Assembly (NCBI RefSeq): GCF_014066305.1
Contig: NW_023501056.1
Coordinates: 770,501 to 834,500 of the forward strand
DNA: 64,000 nucleotides
Reading direction: 5' to 3'
Origin: Letharia columbiana
Lineage: Eukaryota; Ascomycota; Lecanoromycetes; Lecanorales; Parmeliaceae
In this document: piece after piece, positions 12,501 to 24,392 of the stretch
Layout: every line of letters begins with the position of its first letter
Position numbering within the stretch: the first letter of the stretch is position 1
Translations under genes and position numbers: made by a program
Notes under the pieces: generated by a model
Seen by the model: only the letters and a program-made list of their open reading frames with translations
The model's database searches: none
What the model was told of the DNA's origin: nothing

Positions 12501-14822
12501 CCGCAAACATCTGTTCGAACGACAATCTTACCAAATCCTTCAGAAGAGACTTTCAGCGCTTTCAAGGAGAGATCAAGGAATCGCAACGGCTCTAGAGATA
12601 GAAAGCCGGATGGATTGCATATTCGCATGCCTTCTCAAGACCAAATTCAGACCACGCATTATATCTCCTCTGCCGGTATCAGCTCACAGCCTGCGGAACA
12701 TAGAAAGTCTAACACGTTGAACTCGCTGCACTCTGCCGGACTCTCAACGGGACAAAGCGACACAAGGAGCCCCTCGATCAGTGGTCAAAGTTGGGCCTCC
12801 GCGAAAAGTCCGAGTGTCAGTGGACGGAGCATTGATCAATACATCAGCAGCTTGGAAGAAGCTGGTTCTCGGTCACGAAAGACAAAGCACAGATCCGAGA
12901 AGCGTGGAGAGAGTCGCGAAGGTAGACCGCCCAAGTCTCGAAGCAAACCCCGAATCCACGAGCGGTCTGAAGACCGTGGTCGAGACGACCGAAGGTATAT
13001 ACGTCCTGCCAAGAGATCTCCATCTTCGCCAAAACCCATGTCACCAGAAACTTACCTCGAGCCAAACAGTGTAGAGAGCATCGATGGCCAGGTGGCCGAT
13101 ATCCGCTCACCGGTCTCGGAGGGTAGATACATTCGAGATGACAGCCATCAGCCGAAAACTGCCTCCAAGGTCCGATCTGGGTCCAAAGCATCGGACTACT
13201 CCCATCGGACCGTCCGGCACAGGTCACCTGAAGGGGTCTACGATAGCAATCTGGGCAGCGAGGCTAGTTTTGGCCGCAGCAAAGCGAGCAGCCGTCAACC
13301 GAGTCCGCGAGGATTGCTCGATCCGAACGGCCGTGGCAGGAGCAAATCCAAGAACAAGGGTTCTATTGCGAGATCACCGTCTTCTCCCCTGCCCATGTCA
13401 ATGTCACCCCAAGCTCAATTCTACCAGGCGAGTGACGAAGATGATGGCCCATTGCGGATTGTCGAGGCAAATCGCCAGCGTCTGAGGTCTCGGCACCGAA
13501 GCGGGAGTCGGAGACCGCGTGAGCGTGGCAGCTCTTCACGACGGGAAAAATCTCCAGACCGCAGGCGAGGTCATGAAGAGTATCACCTTCGCGTTCCGGA
13601 CAGTGACGAATCAGGGCAGCAGCCCAGATCCGCTGTCGAGCCACGTCGTGCACCTGGCGATCAAATGTTAGGTGACGTCCGGCAACCAAAACTGGAGCGC
13701 CAAAAGTCTGCAAGAACCCAGAAGAAGGAAACAGCGGCACGTGAGCTTGAAGCGCGTCGAGAGTCACTGCTTCGGAATCCTGAAGCACCGTTAATCCTTC
13801 ATCCCGATGAGGTCAGCAACGCGAGGCCAAATCCACCTTATCGTGCACAAACGGACCTCAGCAACAGTCCAAATTCGTCAAATCCCGTGGTATCGCAGTA
13901 TGAATCTCGCAAGTACCCAGTTACACCGGTGGCCATGGAAAATGGTGACTTTATTAATCGAGCTGCAAGCGTCGGTCCATATGGCCTGCCGGCTACCCCA
14001 CGAGCCATGCGTCACCCAAGATACGACAAGCACGAGAACATACCGGCTGTACCGGAAATGCCCGAAGGTATACAACCTCTGCCCGAGATGTTCTATACTG
14101 GGCATCCCATGCGGGAATTCCCACGTTCGATGTCTGCTCCTGTTCCTGACCAGCATCCACCCATGCCAGTCGACTTACCAACGCATCCCGCTTTCCATAA
14201 AGCCTTGCGCCCCGGCAAACGTCTGAACTTTTCACCCTTGGGCGACATTGGTCAACAACGACACAAGCGTTCTAGTGACTCTTCATCGGGGACACATGCT
14301 CCAGTCACTGCTGGCATCGACGAAACACTCCATGCTGCCGACTCAGGGATTCAGATTATCAGTGTCGACGACCCTCCTCTGTTGCCAGAGCTGCAGCATC
14401 TGTCGATGCCTCCCCCACCGCCGCCACCACCACCTCCTGCTCCATATCCATATCGCAACGATCCTGAGTCAAGCTCTCTTAGTAGCAATAGTAACGTTGG
14501 CGTGATCAAGATGGTCCTTGATAACGAGCCTGAGGACGAAGCGAACGTGATCGAAGTGCCTCCTCCTCCTCCTCCAGAGATCATCAGTATGCGGAACACT
14601 CGATCGCCTCCTATTAGGACTACAACTTCTCCACCGCCTTCGTTAAGTCGGTCAGGGTCAGCTAGTCGTCATCATCGGGGTCGCAGCGACAACTTTAAGA
14701 ACGGCATCAAGGGTATTACGGATCGTCTAAGGAGCACAAGCCGAGGACGTAACACCAAATCTCCTGACCAAGTCGTCAATACGCCGTCGCCGTATGAAAG
14801 CGTTCCACCGCTGTACTTCTAG
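9575..14822 (+). CDS. large WD40-repeat protein with helical region and long disordered tail
   Basis: Exons 9575-10200, 10249-10557 and 10643-14822 join in frame to 1704 residues (introns GTGAGT..CAG and GTACGT..CAG). The N-terminal ~360 residues read as beta-propeller repeats, with WDLFTGLQVARFGSYHTIGA, DGDLRVWSVSKP and ETWSWDVRTKHVT as blade-like segments. Residues about 540-725 are predicted helical: a run with VQRLLRKGDFHTAATILLSL and WQRQAHLVRRWGEFVVEN resembles the TPR-like repeats after the propeller in Gemin5-type and vesicle-coat-like proteins. The remaining ~950 residues are low complexity: an Arg/Ser-rich section about 1040-1110 and 1250-1290, two polyproline runs near 1565 and 1605, and a Ser/Arg/Pro-rich end. 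Propeller plus alpha-solenoid suggests a scaffold; the exact function is unknown. Confidence 0.8.
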
Positions 14823-16045
14823 GCCTATCAGTCTAAGGTTTGCCAGCATTCGTTATCACCATGTGTCCTATACTTCAGCCTACGAGCACCTGCACTTCAC
14901 CACAAACCACTGTTCATTTCTACGTCCTCTTTTACATTTATCCAGCATCGGTATTCCTTTCTAGTATACGATTTACGAAAACCGACACTCTTTTACCATA
15001 TAACGATTTCACGATATTTCCTCCATGTGTTTCTTCTGTTACATAGTTCCCCAAATCTGATCAACTTGGCGCGGAGGCAAAGCAGCCTGGATCTGACATT
15101 TTGCACGGCGATGGCGTTTCTACTTCTCCACTCTCCTTGATACACTTGGAGCCTAAAAGCGGGGCGGTTTGGTTATAAACCAAGAGCAGGAGAATGTGAG
15201 AGGGAGGGGTGGATGATTGACGAGGAGGCTACACTCTTTTGAATTGTGCTTGCATGGGATCATAGGCCAGCGTGATATTCCGATACAGATGGTTGGCCGC
15301 AAGGCCTGTACGTGTATTTATGGTGTGGGACTGCTGGGTAGCTGACAGTTTTTGGCTCGGCTGCTGTTCTATATATAACGAACCACTAGTACCTACGATC
15401 GATCGATGTGTTATAAACCCAAGGTAGCTCTTGTAGATGACAAAATGCCCCCAGCCCTTCTACAAAGCTCCTGTACTCTCTCTCTACGCCTTCTCCGGTG
15501 ATACACCTTGACCCAACCATGCAGCAGAGCATGCCGGCTTCTAACCGCGCTCCGCACCTGGTACCTTCTCCTTCCTCCCAGCTCTTCACTCAAGCCCCCG
15601 GGGCCCCGGGCACTTCCACCACTATCCCACCACACGACGATCCCTAGCCCGTGCACACGTCTAGATCGTAGGACGCCAACCCAGTCACACAAGCTGAACG
15701 GGAACACGAGCCCGGCTCGCTTCGCGACAGGCGTCGCCCACGCTCGCTCACTCACTCAATGACAGAGTTGCCCCGTCCGTCCCGCGAGGGATGCACGCTG
15801 TCTCGGTATGTATGTATGTACAGGAGCGGTCGGTCTTTGGGGGGGGCGATGGGTTGGGGAGGACGAGGACGAGGAGCTGGGAGATGGATGAATGGTGAGG
15901 GGGCGTTCGCGGGTGCGTGTGTAGCAGGGTTTTTTTTTGCTGTGATCGGCTTTACTTGCTTGACTGCCTATGCTTGACAGTGCATTGCTGGGGCCGGGTG
16001 CAGTGGGAGGTTTGATTGCGGTGCGGTGAAGTGGCTTCCACCGCG
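14823..16045. other. 3' region and GC-rich intergenic DNA
   Basis: Downstream of the WD40 gene. No gene supported; the frames present are short and compositionally biased. Confidence 0.4.
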
Positions 16046-16071
16046 TCTTCTTCTTCTTCTTCTTCTTCTTC
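16046..16071 (+). repeat. (TTC)n microsatellite
   Basis: An uninterrupted TCT/TTC trinucleotide run. On the minus strand it produces a poly-Lys stretch in an open frame that should not be taken as a gene. Confidence 0.9.
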
Positions 16072-16152
16072 CTCCCTTCCGACACCGCGGTTGGATATCC
16101 GGCTCTTTGTGGGGCGATGGCCGTCTTTGGGGCTTGCGTTGCTGGCTTCTGC

Positions 16153-16216
16153 AGGGGGGGGGGTTGGGGGTGGAGGGGAGGGGGGGGGAGGGAGGGTGGG
16201 GGGAGAGAGGCGGAGG
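16153..16216 (+). repeat. G-run tract, potential G-quadruplex
   Basis: At least five runs of four or more G within 64 bases, including one of eleven and one of nine. The arrangement can form a G-quadruplex on the plus strand. No gene is next to it. Confidence 0.7.
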
Positions 16217-19200
16217 TTGTCTAGATGGGTCTTGTCGGTATGCGGTTTGAGTTTGAGGGTCGTGATGAGCGTCAGCTGTCAGAGGGGGAGCTTCGGGCTG
16301 TTACTCTACGCGGTGATGCGTGATGGGATAGTCGCGGCCGTGGTCTGGAGGATTGTTTTCCCTTGGTCCTTTAGGCGGAATCCACACACAAATCTGCGTT
16401 GACGTTTCAATGATCTACAATCTACGTTGGCATGAATGAGCGGCCAAGTCACTGGCATTTCTGTTGGAGACATCGAGTTTGAGAAGGGTCCTCTGCGTTG
16501 ATAAACTATTCTATTCCGATCATGCTAGAGTATTGCCCGAATCCTCCTCAGACCCTCCCTCTCAATACTCTCCTCGCTGCCAACACAAGAGCCGAACAAC
16601 CAAGCATGTGTAGTGTAGGGAGCCCGTCAGTCTTCCCCAAACACCCACCAAGCCCGGCCGGCCGAAACCAAGACACCGGACCTGGCCGAGATCATCGCCG
16701 ACTCTCATCCGCTGAAGCGCGGTTCCCCCGAAAGGAAAAGCGAGAGTGTGAAGAAGGCTCACTCTTGGGCGCTGGGGATATAAGTCATCAGCCGGGTTGG
16801 AGATTCTGTGGCTACTTTGAGTAACTCAGAAGAGGCTGTCGCGTGTCTCGTCAGCGAGGGAAGTCCAAACAGAGAGGACGGTAGGTGAAACAATGGCGCT
16901 GCAAAGGAAGTGTGCGGAGGATGTTGAGACTTACACGTTTACTATAGAATTGATTCTATGAAGTAAACTGCGGCGTCGTCAGTATCTCCTGTGCAGTTAG
17001 GGGGGTGGGGTGATTGCATACGTCGACATGGGGAGCAAATTTTCGGGGCACGAGAAGTTTTTATGTGGGCGGGTTCGCGCTAACGCTAGCGTGCACTTTT
17101 GCTACCCGGCTCTCGCTTAGATCTTGGAAAGAAAAGGTCTTCTCACTTCCGAAAGCATTCTCAGCAATCTCGACCCTCTCAGCCTATCTCAAATTGCTTG
17201 GGATAGTCACTCTCTATGATGCTTAACCATGTTGAGGACATAACACTCGCAAACTTTGAACCTGTTGTCATCGTAAGTGCGTGTGCTGGCGGAGATCTTC
17301 GCTGGCAACAGTTTCACTTCATTTTCCTGTGAGGGGGAAAGCCCCTGCTCTACAATTGTTGAGATTGGTTTGCCTGCGATGGTGGTGCTCAGTAGGACTT
17401 TCCGGGTATTCTTCTGTGCCCGCAATTAAAAAAAATCCCCCTGGCAACACTTGGTGCATTTGCCTACACCGGAGGAAACTATTTTCCTAGCAAAAGTTCC
17501 CATGCATTGGTTCGTGTTGATGGAGGTTACTTCCGCTGCAAAAAAAATCGTATGCTAGCCCTTATCGAGAGAAACGTATTCTCAAGGAAGATACTTCCGA
17601 TCGTTGGCTTGTGTCTGCGGAAGTCTTTCGCTTTTTAAGCCTTGCAATTGCTGAAACTTCTTCTAACGATGGCTTGACGTGTTACGAGAACTTTCCCTCC
17701 GTTCACCTGCTGCTTCAAAAAGTTCTTCCAATTTATTACCTATTGCGCTGCGAAATCTTTTCAGCTGTGCACCAGTTGCTTAGGAGGTACCGTCCAAATA
17801 CCTGCCCATAGCTCTTGGAGGGTTGATTCAATAGTGGGGAGTATCTTCCACGACTGCCGCTATGGTGACGGACATTCATTCCTCCATCATGTGCACACGA
17901 TTCAGAAACTTTGAGGCTGTATAGAAGGTAATGGTAGTATCGAGGCTGCCCTTCGGAGCAATAGACTTGCAAGAAGCCCAGCTAACACCTACTACCAACC
18001 TCATTGTTCAAGGCAAGTGTGGTCGAAGCTTCCTCTCTCGGCACTCATCGCCACCTTGAAACAATCCTCCGTTGTAGACATTGACTACGCAGCCAGCGAC
18101 AATGTTGCATACATACCAACTCAATACAGCTACCATTCTCCCGAATGAAATGTTGATGTTTGTGAAACCGAGGACTAGGAAAACAGCTGTCTCGAAGAAC
18201 CTGCTACTAGCACAGCTGCCGGCCATGCGCGTATTGTGAATGATGAGCCAAGGTCTTCAGAACATCCCAAAGCAAGGAGTCCAATAGTGTGACAGCAGGA
18301 GAAGAAAGCGAGCAATGATGGGCAAAATAAGAGCTGCGTGAGACTCAAACAACCCTGTGGAATTTATGACTGTCAGAGCAGCGTCTCACCCTATCTACGG
18401 TCGTGCTGTGAACATGATTGACCTTCAAAGAGGACAAAGAAGGTGCTTAGCGACTAAAGGTGAAAGTTGATAAGGCGAATTAATTACGGAGTGAAGTTGT
18501 TGGCTGCTTTTGATATCACTAGGTCATAAGGTTTGTGAAGAGCAACATCGAAGCAAACAGCACTCGAAGGGCATCACTTGGAAACCACTACATACAGAAG
18601 GCCAAATAGCTTTGCAAGTGTCTAGTCTCCGTGGACTGAGCCTACAGCTGTCTCCATAAAGTGGCGAGCATGCACAAAGTGTCATTTACTGTAACGCTCA
18701 CTGTATTGTTTTCATCCCACTGAAGTCCAAGTCGGGCAACCCGTGAAGCAGTCTCCAGCTCACTTTAGTGGTCACTTACTTCATCTTGACCCAAGTCACT
18801 TATTTCCCTGCTAGTTGAGAAACTGCAGTGTTTACCCTTCCGCTTCATTCCCCATCTCCATTCACCAACCGCCAGAAACTTCCCACCGACATCTAGGACT
18901 ATTGAAGACGCACTTTCTACAGCCAAAAACATGTCCTTCCTACACATCCTGTAGCAGTCTTTTTGACATCCACAATCTTTGATATCCTCAACCTACGATT
19001 ACATTTGTGATGCCTTCCGCAAACTCGTACCACAATAAAGTTCACTTCCAATCGCAATGCTGGCTCCGTATTGAGAAGATGGTGCCCTTATTGGCTTGGT
19101 GGGACTTAGATATCTCTGCGAGAATCATCACAGCCTCAACTCTCTCATGCAACACGGGTCGATAGGAGCCCTGGCTTACCGTCAAGTACAATTCAAGCGT

Positions 19201-20026
19201 ACAATTGCGCTCAACATCCTCTTCCACCGAGTACTACACGGCGTAGCTCAACATTATCTCTGATCAATTACCCGGCGGTGTCTCTCCTCAACCGTATATA
19301 TGCTTTAGTCTTTGACAAGTTTTCCGTAAATTCGCGACCTAGAATTCGTTTACAAAAGACGATTTCATTTATTCCAGCAAGGGCGTCTATTTGCATACGA
19401 TCAAAATCCCCGCGAACGAACCATCCTGGAATGATTATCCGCGCGAGAACACTACAGAAGTAGGAACACCCTTTACCTCCCTGTCTTTGTTTGCATCTAC
19501 CATCAGTCCCCATATCGCTGACCTAAGTGCACTCATTAAGAGTATGTAAGAGTGTTCATTGGCAATGTAAGAATCCGATATTCTGGATACATCTCAACCT
19601 CATGTTCTTATACGTATCGATCCTACGACTAGACCTTTCCGAGCTAGAGTAGAGAAAGGTTATAGGCGACCTGAAGACCGTCAACAACATTCACGTCTTC
19701 ACATCCCTGTAATGGATCAACGAGGCTTCGAGGATTTGTGATACTTGCTTGCTCAAGCTGAAGAAGGTACAGAGCAACGCATTCTCCTGAAATTTGCCAA
19801 GCTCAACGGGACAGGTGATACCGGAATGAAGACGAGTCAAAGAAGTACTCCAAGTGCCACCTAACTACAACGAGTCCATGGCTGCAGGGTGCTGACGAAT
19901 GGACTTGGGATTCAGTCATAAGCATGGACAAGCATCGTCGACTCTCTACGCCATCCTAAAGCCTTTGCTCGAAACCTTCTTCAGGCGCTCAACGAACCGG
20001 ATTAAGGCCGCAGAGGTGGCCATCAC
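16217..20026. other. gene desert, 3.8 kb
   Basis: No gene supported. Reading frames are short and stop-dense. A coding-like stretch beginning at an ATG at 19712 (MDQRGFEDL, then a TGA, then about 35 further open codons) looks like a decayed fragment. I see no terminal repeats or RNA genes. Confidence 0.4.
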
Positions 20027-20346
20027 GCACGACAAGTCAAGATTGTGGCGCTACCCTCCTCTTCCAGAAGACGAAACCCGATCGCAATTACCTGACATAC
20101 GGTTCCCGGCGCCAGATGGCCCATTACTTCTCCAAGGGTAGCGTCGAACTTCGATAGGTCGCTAGCCATGTCCACGATATCTGCAACGGCAGGAACCGCA
20201 AGCTTTTTATCTTTTGCGCGTGGCCTTTGACACGGTTCTTGGTTGAGAACTTGAGTGCTTCCGGATCAGCCTTGGCTTCAGGGTCCTCAGAACCCGCTTG
20301 CCAACCGGCCAGTAATGTAGGAGCCCCTGCAAAGCCGTCTTTCTGC
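20027..20346 (-). pseudogene. decayed coding fragment, unidentified
   Basis: On the minus strand one frame reads about 45 coding-like codons (including GSEDPEAKADPEALKFS) from 20346, then the reading must shift frame near 20207-20220 to continue through KLAVPAVADIVDMASDL and MGHLAPGTVCQVIAIGF to a TGA at about 20027. The break could be a frameshift or an undetected intron. A competing open frame exists on the plus strand (19899-20141), so strand assignment is uncertain. No family recognised. Confidence 0.25.
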
Positions 20347-20677
20347 TAAAGCTGGCCACTGTGTGTACCTTAGGTAGTCACGGAGAGTTTAGGATGAATG
20401 CGTGTCGCTCTGACGAGATGAGCATGGCTTTCCCCGCGGCGCTGAAGGAAACGCATATGCCTCGTGAAGGTGGACTGCTTTTCGACTCCTAGTAGAACTG
20501 TACATAATTACGGATTTCGTTGAACTGCAAAAGTTGGCTGGAGATAGAGGGATTCACGTGAGAGGCATATAAGCGCAGCAATCAGCTTCAAAGGAAATTT
20601 TGAGATAGCATTCGTATAACCACGTTTCTTCGCCGACGGTGGTATTATATTTGCAAATAAGCCCCAAAATTTTGATC

Positions 20678-20781
20678 GTCTGGGTGGGTTAGTTGGTTAA
20701 ACCGTCGGTCTCATATTAAATTATGACCTCTTTGAAACAGTGGACATCCGAAAGTCGCGAGTTCGATTCTCGCTCTGGACA
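20678..20781 (+). tRNA. tRNA-Met(CAT), intron-containing elongator
   Basis: A full cloverleaf folds. Acceptor 20678-20684 pairs with 20774-20780 (three G-U pairs) with discriminator A at 20781. D arm GGTT/AACC at 20687-20690 and 20700-20703. Anticodon stem 20105-type pairing lies at 20705-20709 with 20747-20751, keeping the T-T mismatch at 31/39 common in eukaryotic elongator tRNA-Met. The loop starts CTCATA with anticodon CAT at 20712-20714. T arm GCGAG/CTCGC at 20757-20773 with TTCGATT loop. A 30-base intron, 20716-20745, sits in the usual place after base 37 and contains TATGA, able to pair with the anticodon region as tRNA introns do. A and B boxes are recognisable. Confidence 0.9.
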
Positions 20782-20789
20782 TTTTTTTT
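20782..20789 (+). terminator. RNA polymerase III T-run terminator
   Basis: Eight T residues directly follow the tRNA discriminator base. Confidence 0.85.
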
Positions 20790-21209
20790 CCCGACATTTG
20801 GCAAGCCGGAAAGTGTCGTATCTCTCTCAGCTGGACAATGATTAGATCTTTTGTTTTGGTCCTAAGATCTATGCCCTTTTTGTTTCGGGCAATACCTTTC
20901 TTCAACATGCCTGGCTGCAACAAATGACTGGAAAATTTGGATTGATTTAGGGTCTAGTTACATAAGAAAGCTTGGCGATCCTGACAAATCAGCATCGAAC
21001 GAGAAGGGAGGTTTTCGAGAACTAAGGATATAATACTTGGAAGAGAGAACGGGAAATGAGCAAGAAGCAAGAAAGCGATGGCTACATCAAGCAAGATACG
21101 TCCCGCCTGAGTACTACGCCGATCGATTCGATCACCAAGAATAGACCCCACGCGAGCTGGAGGGTGAAGCGAACGCGTCTCGCAAGGTAGCACAACGTGC
21201 AGTTTCCAT
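20790..21209. other. spacer between tRNA and decayed fragments
   Basis: Nothing recognised in this stretch on either strand. Confidence 0.4.
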
Positions 21210-21485
21210 TTACTTCATCCTTTCTTGCTTCCCTTCTCCGTATCTGCTGCTTGCGGCTCCCCATCTAAGTCTCCATTCTGGAGTGGTCTGCCTGCAAAGT
21301 CTAGTAATTTCATCTTCCGCTACATCAAGCGTATGGGAGGCACCAACCCATGCTTGACCGCCGCTAGCTGGATTTGCAAAGCGTGGCTTGATACCATTAT
21401 GATTGGGGTGTAATACTCCAGCATGAATGCCGGCAACAAAAATGTTCCTGGTCGAGGCTGAGTAGCATTTGCTGTTTACTGATTG
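21210..21485 (-). pseudogene. decayed coding fragment, unidentified
   Basis: Open on the minus strand for about 90 codons between a TAG at 21486-21488 and a TAA at 21210-21212, without a convincing start. The reading NIFVAGIHAGVLHPNHNGIK followed by PRFANPASGGQAWVGASH has protein-like composition. I do not recognise the family. It sits beside other fragments of the same kind, which argues for gene debris. Confidence 0.3.
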
Positions 21486-21631
21486 CTACCAAATCATTTC
21501 CGGCTTCCACATAAAGCGAGGTCATGGAGATTGCCTCTGAGATTCAGTCACTGATAAAACAAATTCACTACAGTTGGTCCCTCAGCATGGTGGCGCAGTA
21601 GAGATCAACAACATTGTCACAAATAAGCTAA

Positions 21632-21967
21632 TGGCTATGGCCAACCATGCATGCACGCACGATTGTCGATCAGGAGAAGCAAAACATGAGAGAGAATTCA
21701 GAGGAGGGCCAGTTGGCCTATTATCATGCCGAACACGAGAACTTCAAGGATGCGTTGATAAATTATGCTCGAACTGCCAACGGCGCCGCTTAAGGTACCG
21801 CTAACGTTGGCAACTGCATCGAGAATCACATCATCAACGCCCTGACTACCCAAGGGCAGTATGAGCTCTCATTCAACTTCGGTCAAGATTTCTGCAATCA
21901 GTACCGTGCCATACCATGGAAGCTTTCGCCAAATGGTGGGAAGAAGGTGTATCGAGGGATTGACTGA
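21632..21967 (+). pseudogene. decayed coding fragment with in-frame stop, unidentified
   Basis: A plus-strand frame reads coding-like sequence (NSEEGQLAYYHAEHENFKDA, then after a TAA at 21791-21793, NCIENHIINALTTQGQYELS) to a TGA at 21965-21967. Upstream the coding-like reading moves to another frame (EINNIVTNKLMAMANHA), implying a frameshift near 21650. One nonsense codon plus one shift indicate a dead gene. Family unknown. Confidence 0.35.
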
Positions 21968-22320
21968 CACTGTGAGCTGAATCCAGGAGCGGAGCTGTTG
22001 TTACTGAAAGATAGACGCCAATCTTGACTACGTACTCGAAGCTGGCAAAACAACTGACGGCTTCAAGCGAGGCGCTAATCTGCTACTAATTCCACCGCTT
22101 GATCATTTCAACACCACGCAGTCATTCAAGTAGCTACCTTATCGTTGGTCAAAGTAGCGCAAATGGAAACTATACATATTGGCTATCATGGCCCAAAATC
22201 CCGCGCCCGTGGAGTCAGCACTTGGTCGAAAACCCTTTGTTTTAGATGACATCCCGGCATCTGTCTGGCAAGATATGCACCCACTTAACACAAGCCGATT
22301 CGTCAACTAATTTGTTCCAT

Positions 22321-22569
22321 TCATACACCGCTGCTGGCCACATAGCTTATAGTGATAGTTATTCTTTTGTACGCTTGGATTTTCCGTTTGCAGCATTTCC
22401 ACATGTACCCATCGGGATTCAAATCGGGGCTTGATGGAGGCCACACTAGCGTCTCGACCAAGATATTTTTTCTTTGGAACCATGGATTCCTGCGCCGTTT
22501 TGCATGAGTCTGATCTTCTCGAGTGCCCGATATCAGGGTCGTACGTGTGGATCCAAGTAGCCCACTCAA
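22321..22569 (-). mobile_element. Tc1/mariner-type transposase remnant (DDE C-terminus)
   Basis: The minus-strand frame contains WPPSSPDLNPDGYMWKCCKR, the diagnostic C-terminal block of Tc1/mariner-IS630 transposases (usually WPPYSPDLNPIE.LW), which includes one catalytic acidic residue. Only about the last quarter of a transposase is recognisable; upstream the reading jumps between frames (22570-22726) and no inverted terminal repeats were seen. It is therefore an inactive relic. Confidence 0.7.
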
Positions 22570-22726
22570 AATACGACATCTTCGTCAACAGCAACGCCGG
22601 GCTTGCGTGGCAATTAGAGAAAATGCCACCAGGCATACTGTGCCTCGACCGTGTCATTGTTCGACGGACCGAACATTTGCACTGGATGGCTCCGAAACCG
22701 ACGGATGATCTCGCTAGATTCTGCAA

Positions 22727-23879
22727 TGAAAGTCACAGCTACTGATATAAGGGCTCGAAGAGAGTCAGGTTCGTGTTGGCTGAGTGTAGAGAGCCCTGGA
22801 CGAAGACAGCTTCATAGGTAGAGTCACCAATTCCTGCGGAGACCCGCGAACGTGTCAGCCCGAATACATGATAAGACAATTTGCGAGCGCAAGAGCCCGT
22901 CTAGTGGTTTTCATGGTCCCGATCGAAGAAGCGCGGTCGTGACGGAATCTACGACGTTGAGGGTGCTTCGCACCCAGCTGTACATTTGACACCTTTTGAT
23001 CTCTCCAGATGTTCTGGTGTTCCTTTCCGCTTCTCGGATATCTGCCATTAACACCAAGTATCTTTATATTCTGTTCCCTCCATTAAGAATCGTGAACTCA
23101 GTTCTTGACATCTAGCTTCTGTATCTATTCACTGGGAATCTCAATCGCGACAACATTCTTCCCATTTGCCCCAAGTGATTATGGCATTCAATTCCAAGAA
23201 AGCCGCTGTATACATAATGAGTATCAATTTGTGACCTTGTTGCCTACGTATCGAAATAATCACTTAACGAGGTGCCCCGAATTGTCCCAGAAGTCTTCAG
23301 CACGGCTCAATCGTCCAAATGATGGTGTTACTTGGCGTCTGCTCTTAGACATCAGCCAGAATACGTTTCCCGACTCTATTTATAAGCTCAATGAGACAAA
23401 TACCGCTTTTGTGGTAGTCCAGTTGGAGAATGGAGAGCTTGTTCGCATCGGCGCAAACATTCCACCATATGACATCGACAGCGCCGGTCTCCAATTGACG
23501 AAGGCGCAGGCCTTCGCTTCGAGTACTGCAGGGCCCACAGAGTGTGTGCGAAGGACCTTGATGCGGGTGATGACGAAAAGACGGCACTTGGTTGGATGGC
23601 TGTGTTTTAATTTCTGCGACTGAGTCCTCAAACCAATGTTGAATACGGTTACGAGGAAATAGACTGTCAAGGACAGTAATGACCGGTCCGGCGAGAACAA
23701 TGATCACGGCGCCACCCAATGGTTCAAGAAGACATGCCCTTCCGAATGGATACTCGGCTGCCGGGATCGAAGGGGTATACGCTGGTATCTCTGTGCTCTC
23801 TCGGCCAAGCTACGTACGGTTTGATTTTCAACTGAAAGGCTCTCCATTTCATAAACCACTCCGCCGCTCGTGGATGTCC
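22727..23879. other. accessory DNA with an unassigned open frame
   Basis: A 172-codon plus-strand frame (23105-23623) has one protein-like stretch around AFVVVQLENGELVRIGANIP, but no family match and an atypical N-terminus. It may be more gene debris. Nothing else recognised. Confidence 0.3.
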
Positions 23880-23992
23880 CCCCCTTTCGACCCCTTCCCC
23901 AAAAAATTTTCCAAAAAAAAAAAATTAAAACCCCCCTTTTGGGGGGGAGAAAAAAAAAAAAAAAAAGGGGGGGGGTTTTTTTTGTTCAAAAA
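23880..23992 (+). repeat. homopolymer block
   Basis: About 110 bases made almost only of successive runs of C, A, T and G (for example seven G followed by a near-continuous run of about 18 A, nine G and eight T). This is unlike the flanking sequence and may be a sequencing or assembly artefact. Confidence 0.7.
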
Positions 23993-24392
23993 GTCGACAA
24001 TGGCCTGCGCCTCCCGTATCGATCCGTTCACACACCACTGACCCAATGTATCAGCGATTTACACCATTCCGCCTGATGGATCGATCAAGCGGTGAAAGCA
24101 CAACGCTGAAGATGTCAAGGCCCGCGAGAACGGATCAAAACCTGCTGAGGGTACAGGTCTGCGTCTATCCATCCACACGCATTCATGGAACCAAAACACT
24201 TGCCGCCAGAAAGTGTCTGGATGAGACCGTGTGGAAGGGAGACACAGATACGCCTGGTCTCCAAGTGAAAGGAGGCGGCAGCGCTGTCACTGCGGCGGCC
24301 GGGACATGGGGGAAATGAGCGCGGATTTTGCCCGTATATTCACGATGATAGAGATAGACTCCGAATGGGTGGGGCGATGTGGTGGGGCGACT
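23993..24392. other. spacer before the satellite
   Basis: No gene seen. Directly abuts the minisatellite. Confidence 0.4.

Noticed and set aside
15756..16402. Poly-Lys and Gly-rich frames around the TTC and G tracts
   Set aside because: They come from microsatellite and G-run DNA and show no protein-like sequence outside it.
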